Below, piece after piece: positions 20,351 through 31,545 of a DNA stretch of 64,000 nt. Below the pieces are notes generated by a model, which was not told where the DNA came from, ran no database searches, and worked only from the letters and a program-made list of their open reading frames with translations. Position 1 is the stretch's first letter, and every line of letters begins with the position of its first letter. Made by a program: the position numbers and the translations under genes. The stretch spans positions 6,572,001-6,636,000 of the forward strand of contig NW_026946363.1 of the NCBI RefSeq assembly GCF_035222375.1. Direction: 5' to 3'. Origin of the DNA: Podospora pseudocomata (taxonomy: Eukaryota > Ascomycota > Sordariomycetes > Sordariales > Podosporaceae).

Positions 20351-20673
20351 GAGAGAACCTGTACGGAGCCCCCTATTTATCTTGTCAACACCCCGTTAAT
20401 ATAGAATTTAACTGTATTACGAAGCATAATTATTGTCGGTTGAAAGGTATTTGATGAGCTCTAAAGGATAATTCAAAGATGTTAAAAATAGTGAAAGGGC
20501 TTAAAAGATAGTTCAAGAGCTTTAAAAGATAGTTCAAAAGACCTTTAAAATATAATTTGAACGCTTATTATTTTTCTTCTAAAGCCTTCTACTATATGAT
20601 AAGAAAGGCAAGTAAACAGATAGGCAGCGGGGCAGTAATAAGATAAATAAGGGGGCTCCGTAAAGGTTCTCTC
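20351..20673 (+). mobile_element. Complete miniature inverted-repeat element, family 1
   Basis: 323 bp. The left end (GAGAGAACCTGTACGGAGCC, then CCCTATTTATCTTG) and the right end are near-perfect inverted repeats of about 45 bases. The core is AT-rich, with diverged direct subrepeats built on AAAAGATAGTTCAA. It has no coding capacity, so it would need a transposase supplied elsewhere. The half copy at 2148-2258 belongs to the same family. A clear target duplication was not visible. Confidence 0.8.
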
Positions 20674-22561
20674 AAAAATAAAGAGCACCTCCAACCCGGC
20701 ATATCTCACAGCACTTGGTTTTTTGATGTTGGGAAAAACTTTTTTGAAGGACGATGATGAGGGGGGTTTATACTCCGAAGATACTTCAAGACATTGCTGC
20801 TGGAAAGCCACAGAATCCACCATATCTTACCATTTCAACCCGCCAGTATTGGAACCTTCTGGACTGACTCTGCGGTGTTACACCTAGGAGAGCCGATTGG
20901 GTAGTGGTGGGCGAGGAGGATGAGGAGGCTACAGGTAGCACGCAGTTAGACAGCACTTTTGGAATCAAATCTTGCAACTGAACTCGACCGCCGTTAATCA
21001 CGCTGAAGTGACCTCACACATGATTACATAATATCACATTTTGTCAGTGGCTCGGTGTATGAAACCCCGACTCGACACGCGGAAGCCAACATAAATATGT
21101 TCAGACAAGAGAATCAAAGCTCTCCGGGCCCCAGCACACACAGTGGCCTTGAGATCTATAAAGCTGCTGAATTTCCCAACCATTTGGGTCAAGAATTGGT
21201 TGCGGACTTGTACACCTTTCTACCTTGTCACACTGGAAAAGTCTCTTGAAAAGCATCGACTACCCTCAAGTTTAATATTTGAAGTTTCTCTAGACACATA
21301 CAAGCACAACACCGACAATAATGACATTATTTTCTCGCTTTGTACGTCAAAAAGTCTCACGAAATGTGCCAAAAGCGAATAAAGCGAGTAATCGCATTGT
21401 CTTCAAGCCCCGAATCGTTCCGCCGCTCCCCTGGCCGGCTGGTAAGCACCGGTTTTATGACCACCGACTCCCAACGGACCGCCAGCCGCTCCCCGCCGCC
21501 AGCCAAACTTGAACAGTGGGACAATGTCGATGTTGAAAGGCTTTCGCACAAGACACTTCACAGCTTCGGAGCGGGCAGAGCTGCACAACGGGTCGCAGGA
21601 AAAGAACGGCGGGGAACCGGAGACTGAATCTAGGGTGGGTGACGAGAGAGGTCGAACGGGGTGGCTAACAGAAGCTCAACAGCGATCACGAATCCCGCTA
21701 AGAAGACCAGACTTTCAGGTTCGGTTTGAGGGAGTGGCGTACCAGCAGATCACGTCAGGCTTTTCCAAGCAAGAGTCATTTAACAGAATACGGCTACCAG
21801 AGAGGAGACTTGCTAGATTTTAGGTTTGGGCAAGCTCAGCAGCGGGCATTCCGAGGGCGGCGGCAGTGATGGAGAAGGCGGCAGGACCGAGGTAGAAGAT
21901 CCCGTAAAACAAGGCATCGTTGCTGATGAATATGGCATGTGAAGAGACTTTGTGAATGAGTACAAAAGTGCAGAAAGGAGAAAGACAGAATGGCCTACAG
22001 TTCTTGTGTCGATGCCAACAGCCCGCACATGTGTTTTGTCAGAGGCGTCATGACAGAGCTGGCGTAAACTCAAGTTCAAAAGGTAGCTCGGGTAGCGTGG
22101 CAATGGACTGGAAATACGACGTCAGTCGCGGAAATAGGCCCTTGCACCAACACACCGATCAAAATAATCGCTGCTCTGGTCCAGGGTGCTCGCCCGAGCT
22201 AACAGCACCTCGAGGTAGCTTCCGGTCGGGTTGCTAAAAAGCTGGCTGCCACACGGCTTCAGACCTCCTGTCTCCCACAAGGGCCCCAAATGGGCCCCGT
22301 CATTCACACTTCCAAGAGGGAGGGTCGGGTACCTAGTCGGTTTCCCGACTGACTAAGCTGGCTGTGGACGGTTACACAGAACGACTCATCGACAAAGACA
22401 CACCCCCTCTTTTTTTTTTTTTTTTTACATGTCGACAATCTTATTGTCAGCCATGGCATATTCCTGCAAATCCTATCATGGTATTGTCCCCCAAATCCTC
22501 CCTCACCCAACGGAGAAAGTATTTAACCATCATATTGGACCCCTTTCCAGGCAATATTTCC

Positions 22562-22620
<59 letters not shown>

Positions 22621-22730
22621 CCATCATCATCACCAACTCTTCACTACCAACAACACAAACACATATCCACAAAACCAGTCGATCTTATTTTCCTACTCAG
22701 CCCACAAAACCACAACCAGTCAGGACAAAG
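20674..22730. other. Intergenic region with low-complexity leader
   Basis: No confident gene. A 63-codon frame from the ATG at 21321 (MTLFSRFVRQKVSRN...) begins like a mitochondrial presequence but has no support. The right part, from 22410, is the untranslated leader of the small gene at 22731 and holds a T run and an ATC microsatellite. Confidence 0.35.
22562..22632 (+). repeat. ATC/CAT trinucleotide microsatellite
   Basis: About 20 nearly uninterrupted CAT units followed by a few interrupted ones. In one frame it would encode poly-His and in another poly-Ser, but neither frame looks like a gene. It sits in the likely 5' leader of the gene at 22731. Confidence 0.9.
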
Positions 22731-23024
22731 ATGCCTTCCAACAACAACAACCACAACAACAACAACCCCTACTCCTCCTCCTCCTACAACCCAAACAACT
22801 CCTACTCCACCCCCCAAAGGACCCGGCGCAATGCTGTCGTAGGAGTTGACTTCCTCCCTTTCCCCTCCTCCACCCGCCGGAATGCATTTTCCGGACCATC
22901 CACCTCCACCAATAAAGCTACTGAATACAAGAGTAGCAGTGGCGCTTACTACCCATATTCTTACACTTCTTACACTTACACGTCTTATTCTTCTCCTTCT
23001 TCTTCTTCTTCCAAGAAGTATTAA
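22731..23024 (+). CDS. Small Asn/Ser/Tyr-rich protein, 97 aa
   Basis: The ATG at 22731 sits in a good context (CAAAGATGCC). The product begins MPSNNNNHNNNNPYSSSS and ends SSPSSSSSKKY. The middle has TRRNAVVGVDFLPFPSSTRRNA, where TRRNA occurs twice, and the C-terminal third is YxSYTYTSYSS-like. There is no signal peptide or membrane segment. Codon use in the non-repeated middle is ordinary. Low-complexity prion-like proteins of this size occur in fungi, but no homologue is recognised. The long microsatellite-bearing leader is unusual. Confidence 0.5.
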   Translation: MPSNNNNHNNNNPYSSSSYNPNNSYSTPQRTRRNAVVGVDFLPFPSSTRRNAFSGPSTSTNKATEYKSSSGAYYPYSYTSYTYTSYSSPSSSSSKKY

Positions 23025-23117
23025 ACGACCTTGGTAGTTAGCTTACTCCTGCTTTGAACAGCAGGGGAGGTCTCAAAGGGGTAATACCAGGCCTGGGTTT
23101 TGTGGAGAGGTAACTAA

Positions 23118-23170
23118 ACAGAGAGAGAGTGAGAGAGAGGGAGAGAGGGAGAGATAGGGAGAGAGAGACA
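23118..23170 (+). repeat. GA-rich microsatellite
   Basis: Imperfect GAGAGA/GGGAGA run just downstream of the small Asn/Ser/Tyr-rich gene. Confidence 0.8.
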
Positions 23171-23908
23171 AGGCAGGTAATTAGAAAAGACACAGAAGCA
23201 AAGTGGGTTTGACCGTGGTGGTCATACTTTGGCGAGCCTCAGTAGCAGATTACTCCTGACCTTTTCTTTTCAGGGGAGGCTTCGTGTTTGTTGGCGATGG
23301 TGATCGATAATCACACTCTGTAAACCTAAAAATATGAAACCATTTTCTTTCTTTTCTTATTGAAGTTACCTAGTTCAATGATGCACATTTGACAATGCTA
23401 TGGTTCCAGAGTCGAGGACTGATTCACGAAGTGCAAAAGCACAAGAAGTAAGAGAGGTGAGAATATTTTGAATTTATTCATCATCCGCAGTCTCTTTTTG
23501 AGATCTGCTTCCGTTTCCAAAAACTATGAATCCAAGCCCTTCGTTGAGCTGATAAATAAGAAGTAATATATATACCACAAAAGAAAAAAAAAAAGTATCC
23601 AAGATCCACACCTTTTTTTGATGATCCCACCTGTTCAAAAAATGATACAAACAACAAGTAAATGGGTATAATGTTGGGCGCAGGGAAGTCAAATCGCTGG
23701 AAGTTGCCAAACCAAGAAAAAAAACTCCAGAACTCCCCGCTTAAATCCCAAAGACCCAAAACAATGATGTGGTATCATGTCCCAAGAAATATCCTCATAA
23801 CGCCGGAGAATGCAATGCAAGAAAGCCAGCCACAAACAAGCCAATGATGAGCCACCACTCCTTCTTCACAGTCCAACCAACCAACCCCCCCTCTTCTCTC
23901 AGACAGCT
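23171..23908. other. Intergenic, 3' region of convergent genes
   Basis: Separates a plus-strand gene from a minus-strand gene, so both should terminate here. AT-rich in parts; no gene seen. Confidence 0.4.
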
Positions 23909-25090
23909 CTAGTTCCAAACAGGAAGCTGCTGTGGCTGAGGGCCGCCTCTGCTCATCAAAAGCATCTCCAACCCCTCCATTCTCCCCCTCAGCGCATTGT
24001 TCTCCGTCTCCAGTCCGAGGTTTCTCCGCTCCAGTTGCATGATGTACTCGGTGGCTTTGGCCAAGATGGTGGCCTTGTTGAGCTTGGCCGCTGGGGAGAG
24101 ACCGCCGAGGATCTCGTCCGCCATCATGTCGTCGGCGCCATTCTCCTCGTAGGCGCCGGGGTTCTCCATTCTCTGCGCCACGATGCGGAGTGCTGGGACG
24201 GCGTCGCGGAGCTGCGAAATCTTGTCGTTAAGGTTGGTGCGGTACCGCTTCTCGATCATGTTGTGGGCCGTCTTCTTGGGTCCGGCGGCGGAGTTGTCCT
24301 TGGAGGACCGGCGAGGGGCGGCTGCTGGTGGGGGGGAGGACCGCTTGGACGCGGGGAGGGGCTCGTCGTCCTCGGACGGGATTGAGGTCTTGCGCTTAAG
24401 GTTGCGGGATGGGTACCTCTTGGAGGCATCGTCCATGGAAGCAGCCATCTGGCGTTGTTGGGAGGGGAGAGGGGCAACCATGATGGGCGCCGTTTGGAAG
24501 AGGGGCGCTTGGCTGTCGATGCCTTCGGTGCCAATGACGGTGGCCATGGGGTTGACCGCGGGGCTTAGTGACGGGTTGCGGAGGTAGTCGTTGTTGCTGG
24601 TGGCGTTGCTAGTCAAGATGGACCCGTCAAAGGGGTTGGTCTTGAACAGAGCTTCGGGCTCTGGGGAGTGCTCGATCCTGTCCCAGTCAACCCACTGGTC
24701 GGCAGTGGGGTAGCTGAAAGAGCTTGAGGAGAGAACAGGAGAGATGGGGGAGATGGGGGAGGCTGCCGAGTCCGAGTTGAAGTCGGTGCCAAAGTCCTCA
24801 AAGTTGTCAAAGATGGGTGAGAAGTCAGAGTATGATTGCTGTCGATGATGTTAGCTCTCCTGACCGAGACATGTATGTTGTAGTTACACATGGGTATTTA
24901 TGCAGGAGTCCAGGTGCGTATTGAACAGGGGTAGGTAGGCAGCTACACCATACCCCGCACCGTTCACTGCTGGGAGAGAAGATGGTGAAAGACACAAGGA
25001 AAAAAGGTCACTAACAAGCTGGGCAGCATCAAAGGAGGTGGTGGCATATGGGTCGAATGATGTCGACGAGTTGATAGTTAGTCCAGACAT
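23909..25090 (-). CDS. SREBP-type bHLH transcription factor
   Basis: Two exons on the minus strand: 25016-25090 and 23909-24838, intron 24839-25015 (GTTAGT donor, ACAG acceptor). Product 334 aa from [15 protein letters not shown]. Residues 26-100 are an acidic, Ser/Phe-rich segment suited to activation. The bHLH runs from about residue 213 to 300: [20 protein letters not shown], a long acidic loop, then [18 protein letters not shown] and a short leucine-zipper-like helix. The Tyr in EKRYR (residue 224) replaces the Arg of most bHLH factors and marks the SREBP class, which can bind both E-box and sterol-response elements. No membrane segments are present, so it is not a membrane-tethered sterol sensor but a free nuclear factor, like the small SREBP-type regulators of moulds. 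Two basic patches ([16 protein letters not shown]) can serve nuclear import. Confidence 0.88.
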
Positions 25091-27617
25091 TGTTGGTGGT
25101 GTGGTGGTCTGCTGTTGAGATAATGCTAGCACAGACGAAAGTGGCAAGTGTCAGTTGGGGTTGTCTGTTCGGGTGGTGTTGTCAATGACGTTGATGTTGA
25201 TGGTGCTGGTGCTGGTGATGGTGATGGTCCGACTTCCAGCCTCAGGGACGGGACCTCGAGCTCTATTAAAGACTGAAAATGCCCTCGCTTCGTCCCAACA
25301 GCTCGCCGCGCGCTCGGCACTCTTCGGGCGCGCATTGCTGGGCGGCCATGGGCGGCCATGGGCGACACTGGGGAACATGGCCGTCCACGGTAGTGGATGG
25401 TGGCACAAATCGGACCCTTGGGGCCAAACTGACCATTTCCAGGTTGACGGTCGTACGAGAGCAAAGTGGGCAGATTCCCCAAGTGGTCCAGACTCTGAGC
25501 CACTGAGGTGGCAGCTGCCAAAGGAGAAACCCGCAGCCGCAATACGTGCAATGTCTCGGCACCACACTGCCAGCTGCCGTATGATTGGTGCGGAGCTCAC
25601 CGGTGGGTGGCCTTGGCGCTCTTCTCGGCAACACCCCTTCAAGACCCATGGCTCCCGCAGCTTGAACAAAGCCACAATTCGATGAATGCCTTTTTCACGT
25701 CCAGACTCTACCATCCAGGAATCCAGAATTCCATGGCAGCTCTAGAGGCGTGGTGGCATTTGACAGTTGATCCCGATAATTCACGACACCCCACCCTTTT
25801 TTACCCGCTGAAGGCTCTTCCCAGCTGTTCCATCAACGGGAATTGCCTGTAGCGTCGACCGGTCATTCCAAGGCGCCCGTTGGGAAAAGGCATCCGGTGC
25901 AACGCGAGAAGGTTCCCCGTCCAATGTCCTCCCCGGGGCCACGCCTTGCTGTGAGGCATGACGGCTCGTTGTCGACTGTCATGGTGAGATGTTGATATGA
26001 GGCATCGACGATTCACAAGCCCGAAGTCCTTGGCTGGCGCAACAAGCGCACGGGATCGCCTAGTGACGCTGGCCGCGGGGGAACATTTTACTAGGTAGGG
26101 GGCTATGGGTGGAAGAGCTGCGGGAGAACTACCAGCTTTGAGGCGCCGTCCGGCAGTGAACGCGATACGCTATAGAGAATGTGGATTCTGGGTCGACTCT
26201 GGTTCGTGTTGAAGAAAATGGGTCGACTTTGCAAACTGACCCACTCACGTGGCCCGCAAAACATGTGACCGGACATTGCCGTGGAGAAATTGCTAGTCAA
26301 CATGTTCCCATGCACCCAATTTTGGTGCGATGGCGACCCCAATACTATCTCGAGAAATTATCGTGCATAGCACGACTTTGCAAACTCCTCCGCGCAAGCT
26401 CCTTATAAGGGACGGACGGCTTGGCTCCAAGAACCGCACGACAATAAGAGATGACTCTTCCCTTTTGCACCAGGCAATGCCACGCCGAGGCAATATCCTG
26501 CAAAGGATCGAGATCTGAGTTGATTTCAAAATTGTCTGCATTCTAGGGTATCGGTGTCCCTTTCGGAGGTCGATCGATGCCAAGAAAACCGGTGCCCCCT
26601 TCCGGAGACGGGACTGGCAATTGAGAGCCGGAGGGTATCGGCCGCCAGGTTCCACCGAGCTGTCCCGACTGCCGGCCTTTCACATGAAAAGCAGAGCTAA
26701 GGATTTTATCATTGGCCGCTCGCGAGATTTCAGCTCTCCTCCCTCGCCGGCTGGTGGGGGAATTACAATGTGGACATGCAGCTCTTCAGAAGCATCAAGT
26801 GCCGGCTCGGTAATAACCCCCGTTCCTGATCGACATCCTGTGCATGAACTTTGGGCTTGATGAAACAGAACTTTTTCCTGGGCTTGCTGGGAACGCATTG
26901 ACGACAATAGTATCCATCACAAGGGCCTGGCTGTCTGTTAAAAATGTTGCTTGGATCAACTTTAGTCCCGTACTGCTGGGTCCGGCTGGCGGAAGATCAC
27001 CCAGGGTGGAGCTCTTAGTGGTGATCGTCAGATCGGGTGGATCTTGAATGAACCGGCCCCCGTTTCTCGTTAGATGGTGGGGCCTGTCTTCTGGGGTTCA
27101 CGATGGAGTCAAACAAGGCTGGATCGCCGGTTTGATGAATGGTTTTGCCGAAAGCCGCAACGTGGGTGGCCTCGAACTGTTGTTCGAACTGTTGCAGGAT
27201 GTGTTTGGAGTTTCGGTGGTTGTCTGGTGAAGTGCCTCGTGGTGGTGGAAGGGAGGTGACTGGTCAAGATCCTGGTGGTGGAGATCTGAGCCTCTGAGGT
27301 CGAGCAGGCACTTCATTACATCACTTCGGCACATCAAGCACGTGGTTGTTGGCAAAGATAACGTTCATCAATGGCTGATGCTACTACCCTGGGAAACCAG
27401 CCCTATCGCTCTCAACGCCCGGTTTTGTTTTCCCATGCCCTAGGAATCAGGATGCGCCGACCGAAAGCGATCAATTCGTTGAGTTAGAAACAGTGGAATC
27501 CCGATGCGCTCGTTGTGATGCAATCCAGGCTCTACCCTTTCCCGACGCCACCATCCCTTCCCTATTCTACCAGGGAACCAGAGCAGTCCCAGGTAACAGA
27601 GCGATGGTTGTCTCTGC
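25091..27617. other. Long intergenic region upstream of the bHLH gene
   Basis: About 2.5 kb without a gene I can support. Long overlapping frames at 25151-25714 on both strands follow from high GC and share no motif. The size fits an extended promoter of a regulatory gene. Confidence 0.4.
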
Positions 27618-28238
27618 CTAATAGCGACGGGTGAACAGGCTTCTATCGGTGGAGCGGCCAGGGTACGAGTCATATCGACGAGACGAGCTATAGATCTCCG
27701 AAGAAGACCTGATATCGACAAGACGCGGCGATGTGATACGCCGACTGGGGCTGTCAATCAAGCCACGAGGAGGAGTGCGAGGTCTGGAGATAGGAATGCG
27801 GTACGTCGTGCGAGTCTCGGTGTAGCGGCTCACCGGGCTCGTAAGGTGGTACGTGGTAGTGCGACGAGCCTCAGTGATACGGGTCTCCTTGAAATAGGGA
27901 GAGGGGGAGGGAGCACGGCGGAAAGTGGAGCTAGGGAGTCGGGTAGGGGAGCGATATCTAAGAGGACTAGGGCTGATCCTGCGGGGGCGGGGAGCGCTAG
28001 TGATCCTGGTAGGGGAACGATATCTGGGAGGGCTGCGAGCGATTGTGGCGGCAGAACGATATCGAGTCGGGCTGGGGCTCAGCCTGCGGCTTCTGGTCGG
28101 GGTGGAGGTAAATCTCCGAGGCGAGGAGTTGCGCCGGTTGAAGTCCTCGACCTGCTCGTGGGCTCTCTCAGAGCGGCGAGATCTCGGAAACGGAGTTGAG
28201 CTCCGGTCCAGGTCGATGGTGATATCGGAGGCGGGCAT
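27618..28238 (-). CDS. Arg/Ser-rich (RS-like) protein, 206 aa
   Basis: A single frame from the ATG at 28238, MPASDITIDLDRSSTPFP. Residues 40-110 are an imperfect repeat built on RISPSPLRYRSPTR and RYRSPTRIT; the rest is rich in Arg, Ser, Thr, Tyr and Pro (for example RITSPRLVDIRSSSEIY). There is no RNA-binding domain, signal peptide or membrane segment. RS repeats are typical of nuclear splicing-associated or phosphorylation-controlled proteins, so nuclear speckle association is possible but not shown. It is probably disordered throughout. Confidence 0.6.
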   Translation of the reverse strand: MPASDITIDLDRSSTPFPRSRRSERAHEQVEDFNRRNSSPRRFTSTPTRSRRLSPSPTRYRSAATIARSPPRYRSPTRITSAPRPRRISPSPLRYRSPTRLPSSTFRRAPSPSPYFKETRITEARRTTTYHLTSPVSRYTETRTTYRIPISRPRTPPRGLIDSPSRRITSPRLVDIRSSSEIYSSSRRYDSYPGRSTDRSLFTRRY

Positions 28239-28771
28239 TGTGGAGGTTGTTTGGTGCGTTGTGCGCTTCTTACTGAATTGTTTGGTGGTTCGAGGAAGTT
28301 GTTGGTAGAGAAGACTCCTGATGAGTATATGCTAGAAGTGTAACCCTCCACGACAGAATACAGTGGACTGAAGAGCAACAGAAGGTCACCCACTTATCAA
28401 GTGGAACCTCATGACGCAGGTCCATGGTGATACTGGAGGTGTGAACACAACAGATTGTGAAGTAGCTTCTAGATGCTCTATCCTGCGCCATGACGCAAGC
28501 TCCCCAACGCGTAAGTGGATACAACATATCCCAGAGAACCGGTGAGGAGGCCTTGCCTATTACAGGATCGGATTCTGGCCTCGTGGGATCTCGAGACCCG
28601 GCGGGACTCGGAGACTGCCCTATCTTGCAAGATAAGACTTCAGACTATTCACTTGAGAGCCTCATCATCATCCAAAAGAGCGTTTCGAATCTAGCTCCAA
28701 TGACCGGTGCCGGGACACATCTGATGCGTTGGTAACGCACCCGACAAATCTGATACCGCGCTCAAAGAAGC

Positions 28772-29233
28772 GTGGATAATGACCACCGCGGCCAACCGAA
28801 TCTCACTCTCGTGGCCCAAACCACGACCAAACTCTTTATAAGCGCAATTCCCCCTGCAATATTACATTCAATACAGCATCACATATGGAGCTATGCCTTT
28901 ACCAAAGCAGCCGCCGGGCTTGCCCCTCCCCCAACAGCTCAGTCAGAAAGCACCCTCGAGCTGGACACACGTCCCTCCGGTGAAGAACGTATCCGTAACT
29001 ACTCCGGCTACAACAAGTCGGGAAGCCACCAGCGACAACCCTCCGCCTCTTTCTATCCCGAAGCAGCTTTCACCTTGGTAGACGGCTACAACGCCCACTA
29101 CCAGCGCCGGAGCCGCACCCCCGATCCACGCCACCAAATCCCCCAATCCTCACCGTCGCAGTCTCATTCCCAGGGACGCTTTACCGGTGAACATCTGCCC
29201 CCGTCAACGCGTTCGAGAAGAACGCCTCCATGA
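28772..29233 (+). CDS. Uncertain hypothetical protein, possibly part of a decayed gene
   Basis: The frame gives 153 aa, with an RS/Pro-rich second half (QRRSRTPDPRHQIPQSSPSQ). A protein-like segment continues in a different frame at about 29200-29345 (REERLHEEYLDSRENITDAA, ending HVVK at TGA), and another at about 29480-29630 (RRSLRRIRGLVG). I could not find introns that join them. It is either a wrong frame, a spliced gene I cannot resolve, or a decayed gene. Confidence 0.3.
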   Translation: MDNDHRGQPNLTLVAQTTTKLFISAIPPAILHSIQHHIWSYAFTKAAAGLAPPPTAQSESTLELDTRPSGEERIRNYSGYNKSGSHQRQPSASFYPEAAFTLVDGYNAHYQRRSRTPDPRHQIPQSSPSQSHSQGRFTGEHLPPSTRSRRTPP

Positions 29234-29639
29234 GGAGTATCTAGACAGTAGAGAGAATATCACCGACGCGGCAGATACCTTCATCGCCGCACCTCACGAA
29301 GGGCTCCTCCCGCCGTCGCAGAGGAAGATCCATGTCGTCAAGTGATAGGAACCGGGTAAACAGAAACTTGGATTGACCGAAGACGTCAGTACTACACTGA
29401 TATGGAAGGCAGCCCGGCGTTTGTGGTTGATGCCACTGCTGTTAGCAGTGGTGATAGCGCTGAACAGAAGAGGGGCGAGAGACAGAAGACGGGCGGAAAG
29501 GGAAGCGGCTGGAAGAGAGCGAGGGGGAGGTGGCGTCGGGGTCGTCTTTGCCGAGAGGGGCGCAGGAGAATTCGTATGATGGCTTGGATATGCTTGATCG
29601 GCGGTCGTTGAGGAGGATCAGGGGGTTGGTTGGTTGATG

Positions 29640-30152
29640 AGTTTTGATCCGCTTAGGGGCTGAGAGAGCCTCGAAGGCGGTAGGTTCTCTGGGTGGATGG
29701 TCAAGTATGGTGGTGGTTGAGCATGTGTTTTTAGAGTAGAGTAGGTAGAGTTTGAGCTGGACTTGACGATTGGTGAGCAATGAATGAATGTCAAGAGCAG
29801 AGTAATAAGAGAAAAATTGTGTTGTAACGATTACAAAAGAAGAATGTGATGGTGTGACAGTTCATCGCCCAAACACAGCCGTGTAAACCATGTTTACACC
29901 GCATCCATTCTCAAAAAAGGGTTAGTTCACCAAGCAACAACCCCCTCTGACTAGGGGTCATGTCAGAAAGTGGAGCCCGGCCCCTGAAACAATGTCATAA
30001 AGGTTCCGGCGCAGACAAAACATGGCAAGCAGACGAAAACATTGGAAGAAAGAAATAGGTTTTATGTTGAAATGTTGTATTATTGATTATGATGGGAAGC
30101 AAACCTGCGCGGAGGAAAAGAATTAGCACACGATATACGACACTTATACCAC
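29640..30152. other. Intergenic, no gene seen
   Basis: Contains only short frames; nothing recognised. Confidence 0.35.
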
Positions 30153-30692
30153 TCACTCCTGAGACTCCTCCCCCTTTTTATACTCACATGCAAGATTATC
30201 AACCGCCTGCACCCTTCTCAAAGCCGGAGTGCAACGCGAATGATCAGGTTGGGGAGCACGCTGAGGCTGCCAAGTAGTGATGGGAGCGGCAGCTGGAGTT
30301 GGATGTGGGATATTGACAATGCCAGGTTGTTCACCCCTCGCAATGCGTGAGACAAAGGAAAGAGGGTGATGAAGAGAGGAATCGGCAGCCTGTCCCTGGG
30401 AAGGTTCAGGAGATCTGCGGTCAACTACCTGTGGTTGTCTCTCGATAGTTTGGAAAGGGGGGATATGGGACCGTCTGATCCGCTCGTCATCTTTACTGCC
30501 AGTGAGCAAATCCAGATAAAGGGCACTCATATCATGGAGATTTTCAGGAAGATCTCCCGGGGATAATCCCTTGCCCTTTTGGTCCGTAGGCCGAGGCTTG
30601 ATCTGCTCCCAATCACCAGAAAAGGGGCCAAGAATTGGCTGCTCGCTGGGAGCGCTGCTGCCAGCTTGGCTTGATCTGCTGGATTGGGACAT
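30153..30692 (-). CDS. Hypothetical protein, 179 aa
   Basis: A single frame from the ATG at 30692, MSQSSRSSQAGSSAPSEQP. Mostly polar and proline-rich, probably disordered, with one conserved-looking block GDLPENLHDMSALYLDLLTG (residues 46-65) and RIARGEQPGIVNIPHP in the second half. No signal peptide, membrane segment or named domain. The family is not recognised. Confidence 0.5.
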   Translation of the reverse strand: MSQSSRSSQAGSSAPSEQPILGPFSGDWEQIKPRPTDQKGKGLSPGDLPENLHDMSALYLDLLTGSKDDERIRRSHIPPFQTIERQPQVVDRRSPEPSQGQAADSSLHHPLSFVSRIARGEQPGIVNIPHPTPAAAPITTWQPQRAPQPDHSRCTPALRRVQAVDNLACEYKKGEESQE

Positions 30693-31545
30693 ATTGGTAG
30701 AGTAGGTAGTGAGTCTGAAGACTGAAAAGGCACTTGAACGATGTGATGTAGATCGTCACCGAAGGATAACTAGGTAGTATCTTGAAGGTGTGGTCTTTAC
30801 AGCTAGTTCTAGACAGGTTGCTTGCAGAGTAAACCGATAATATCAGGCTTCTCCGTCTTCTTTAATAGCATGTTGAGACGCTGGTTGGCTTCCAGAGTGT
30901 TCGGTGTTTTCTGTCAGTATACCCAGTCTCTTTGTTCTTGTTCACCAGGAGTGAAGCTATTGTCATGCCTGACAACACAGTGAACAAAGCGATTGTGTGG
31001 TGTCTGAACGCTCAACCTGAACAAAGAAAAAAAACCGGATCTGCGGCCCGGGCGAGCCAAGAAGTGCACCAGAACATCCCGAAACCTCCAGCCATATCCC
31101 AGAGAATCCACCATCATGATTTCCAGTTTGTGAGCTACGGCATGATTCTTGGATAAGAACGATCGGATTTCCGTGTCGGTCCGAGTATTTCCACAGTACA
31201 GCGGTCTACTGGGCTCTATCCCCGGAACCGCCTTTAGCCGTAAATTGAGGTCAGCAACACCCTTCCGTCATGTTGGTGAGCCAGATTGACGGACTTCCCC
31301 AGAAGCTTGCACAAGCGACCTAAAAATGTGCGGTTGGTTATTACAGGAAGTCGCCGATCTGAGATTGCGTGCCATCGTTCATTTCAGATTTCCCGGATGG
31401 CGGGAGCAAGCCCTGGTAGAGAGACAATTGAGGACGGGAAACCAGTATATGTAATGAGTTGGGCCCAGGGTCAACAAGGTATAAAGACCTCGGCTGAGAC
31501 AGATGTTATTTGTCATTTGTTCTCTTCTCCAGGATAGGTGCCAAA
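30693..31545. other. Intergenic, promoter of the second AA8 gene
   Basis: No gene seen. A TATAAA-like GTATAAAG lies at 31479-31486, about 60 bp before the start codon at 31546. Confidence 0.4.

Noticed and set aside
22364-22849. Frame with a long poly-His stretch
   Set aside because: It is a translation of the CAT microsatellite; the surrounding residues are not conserved-looking and another frame holds the better gene.
25151-25714. Long overlapping frames on both strands upstream of the bHLH gene
   Set aside because: High GC makes chance open frames likely; there is no motif, splice pattern or signal peptide.
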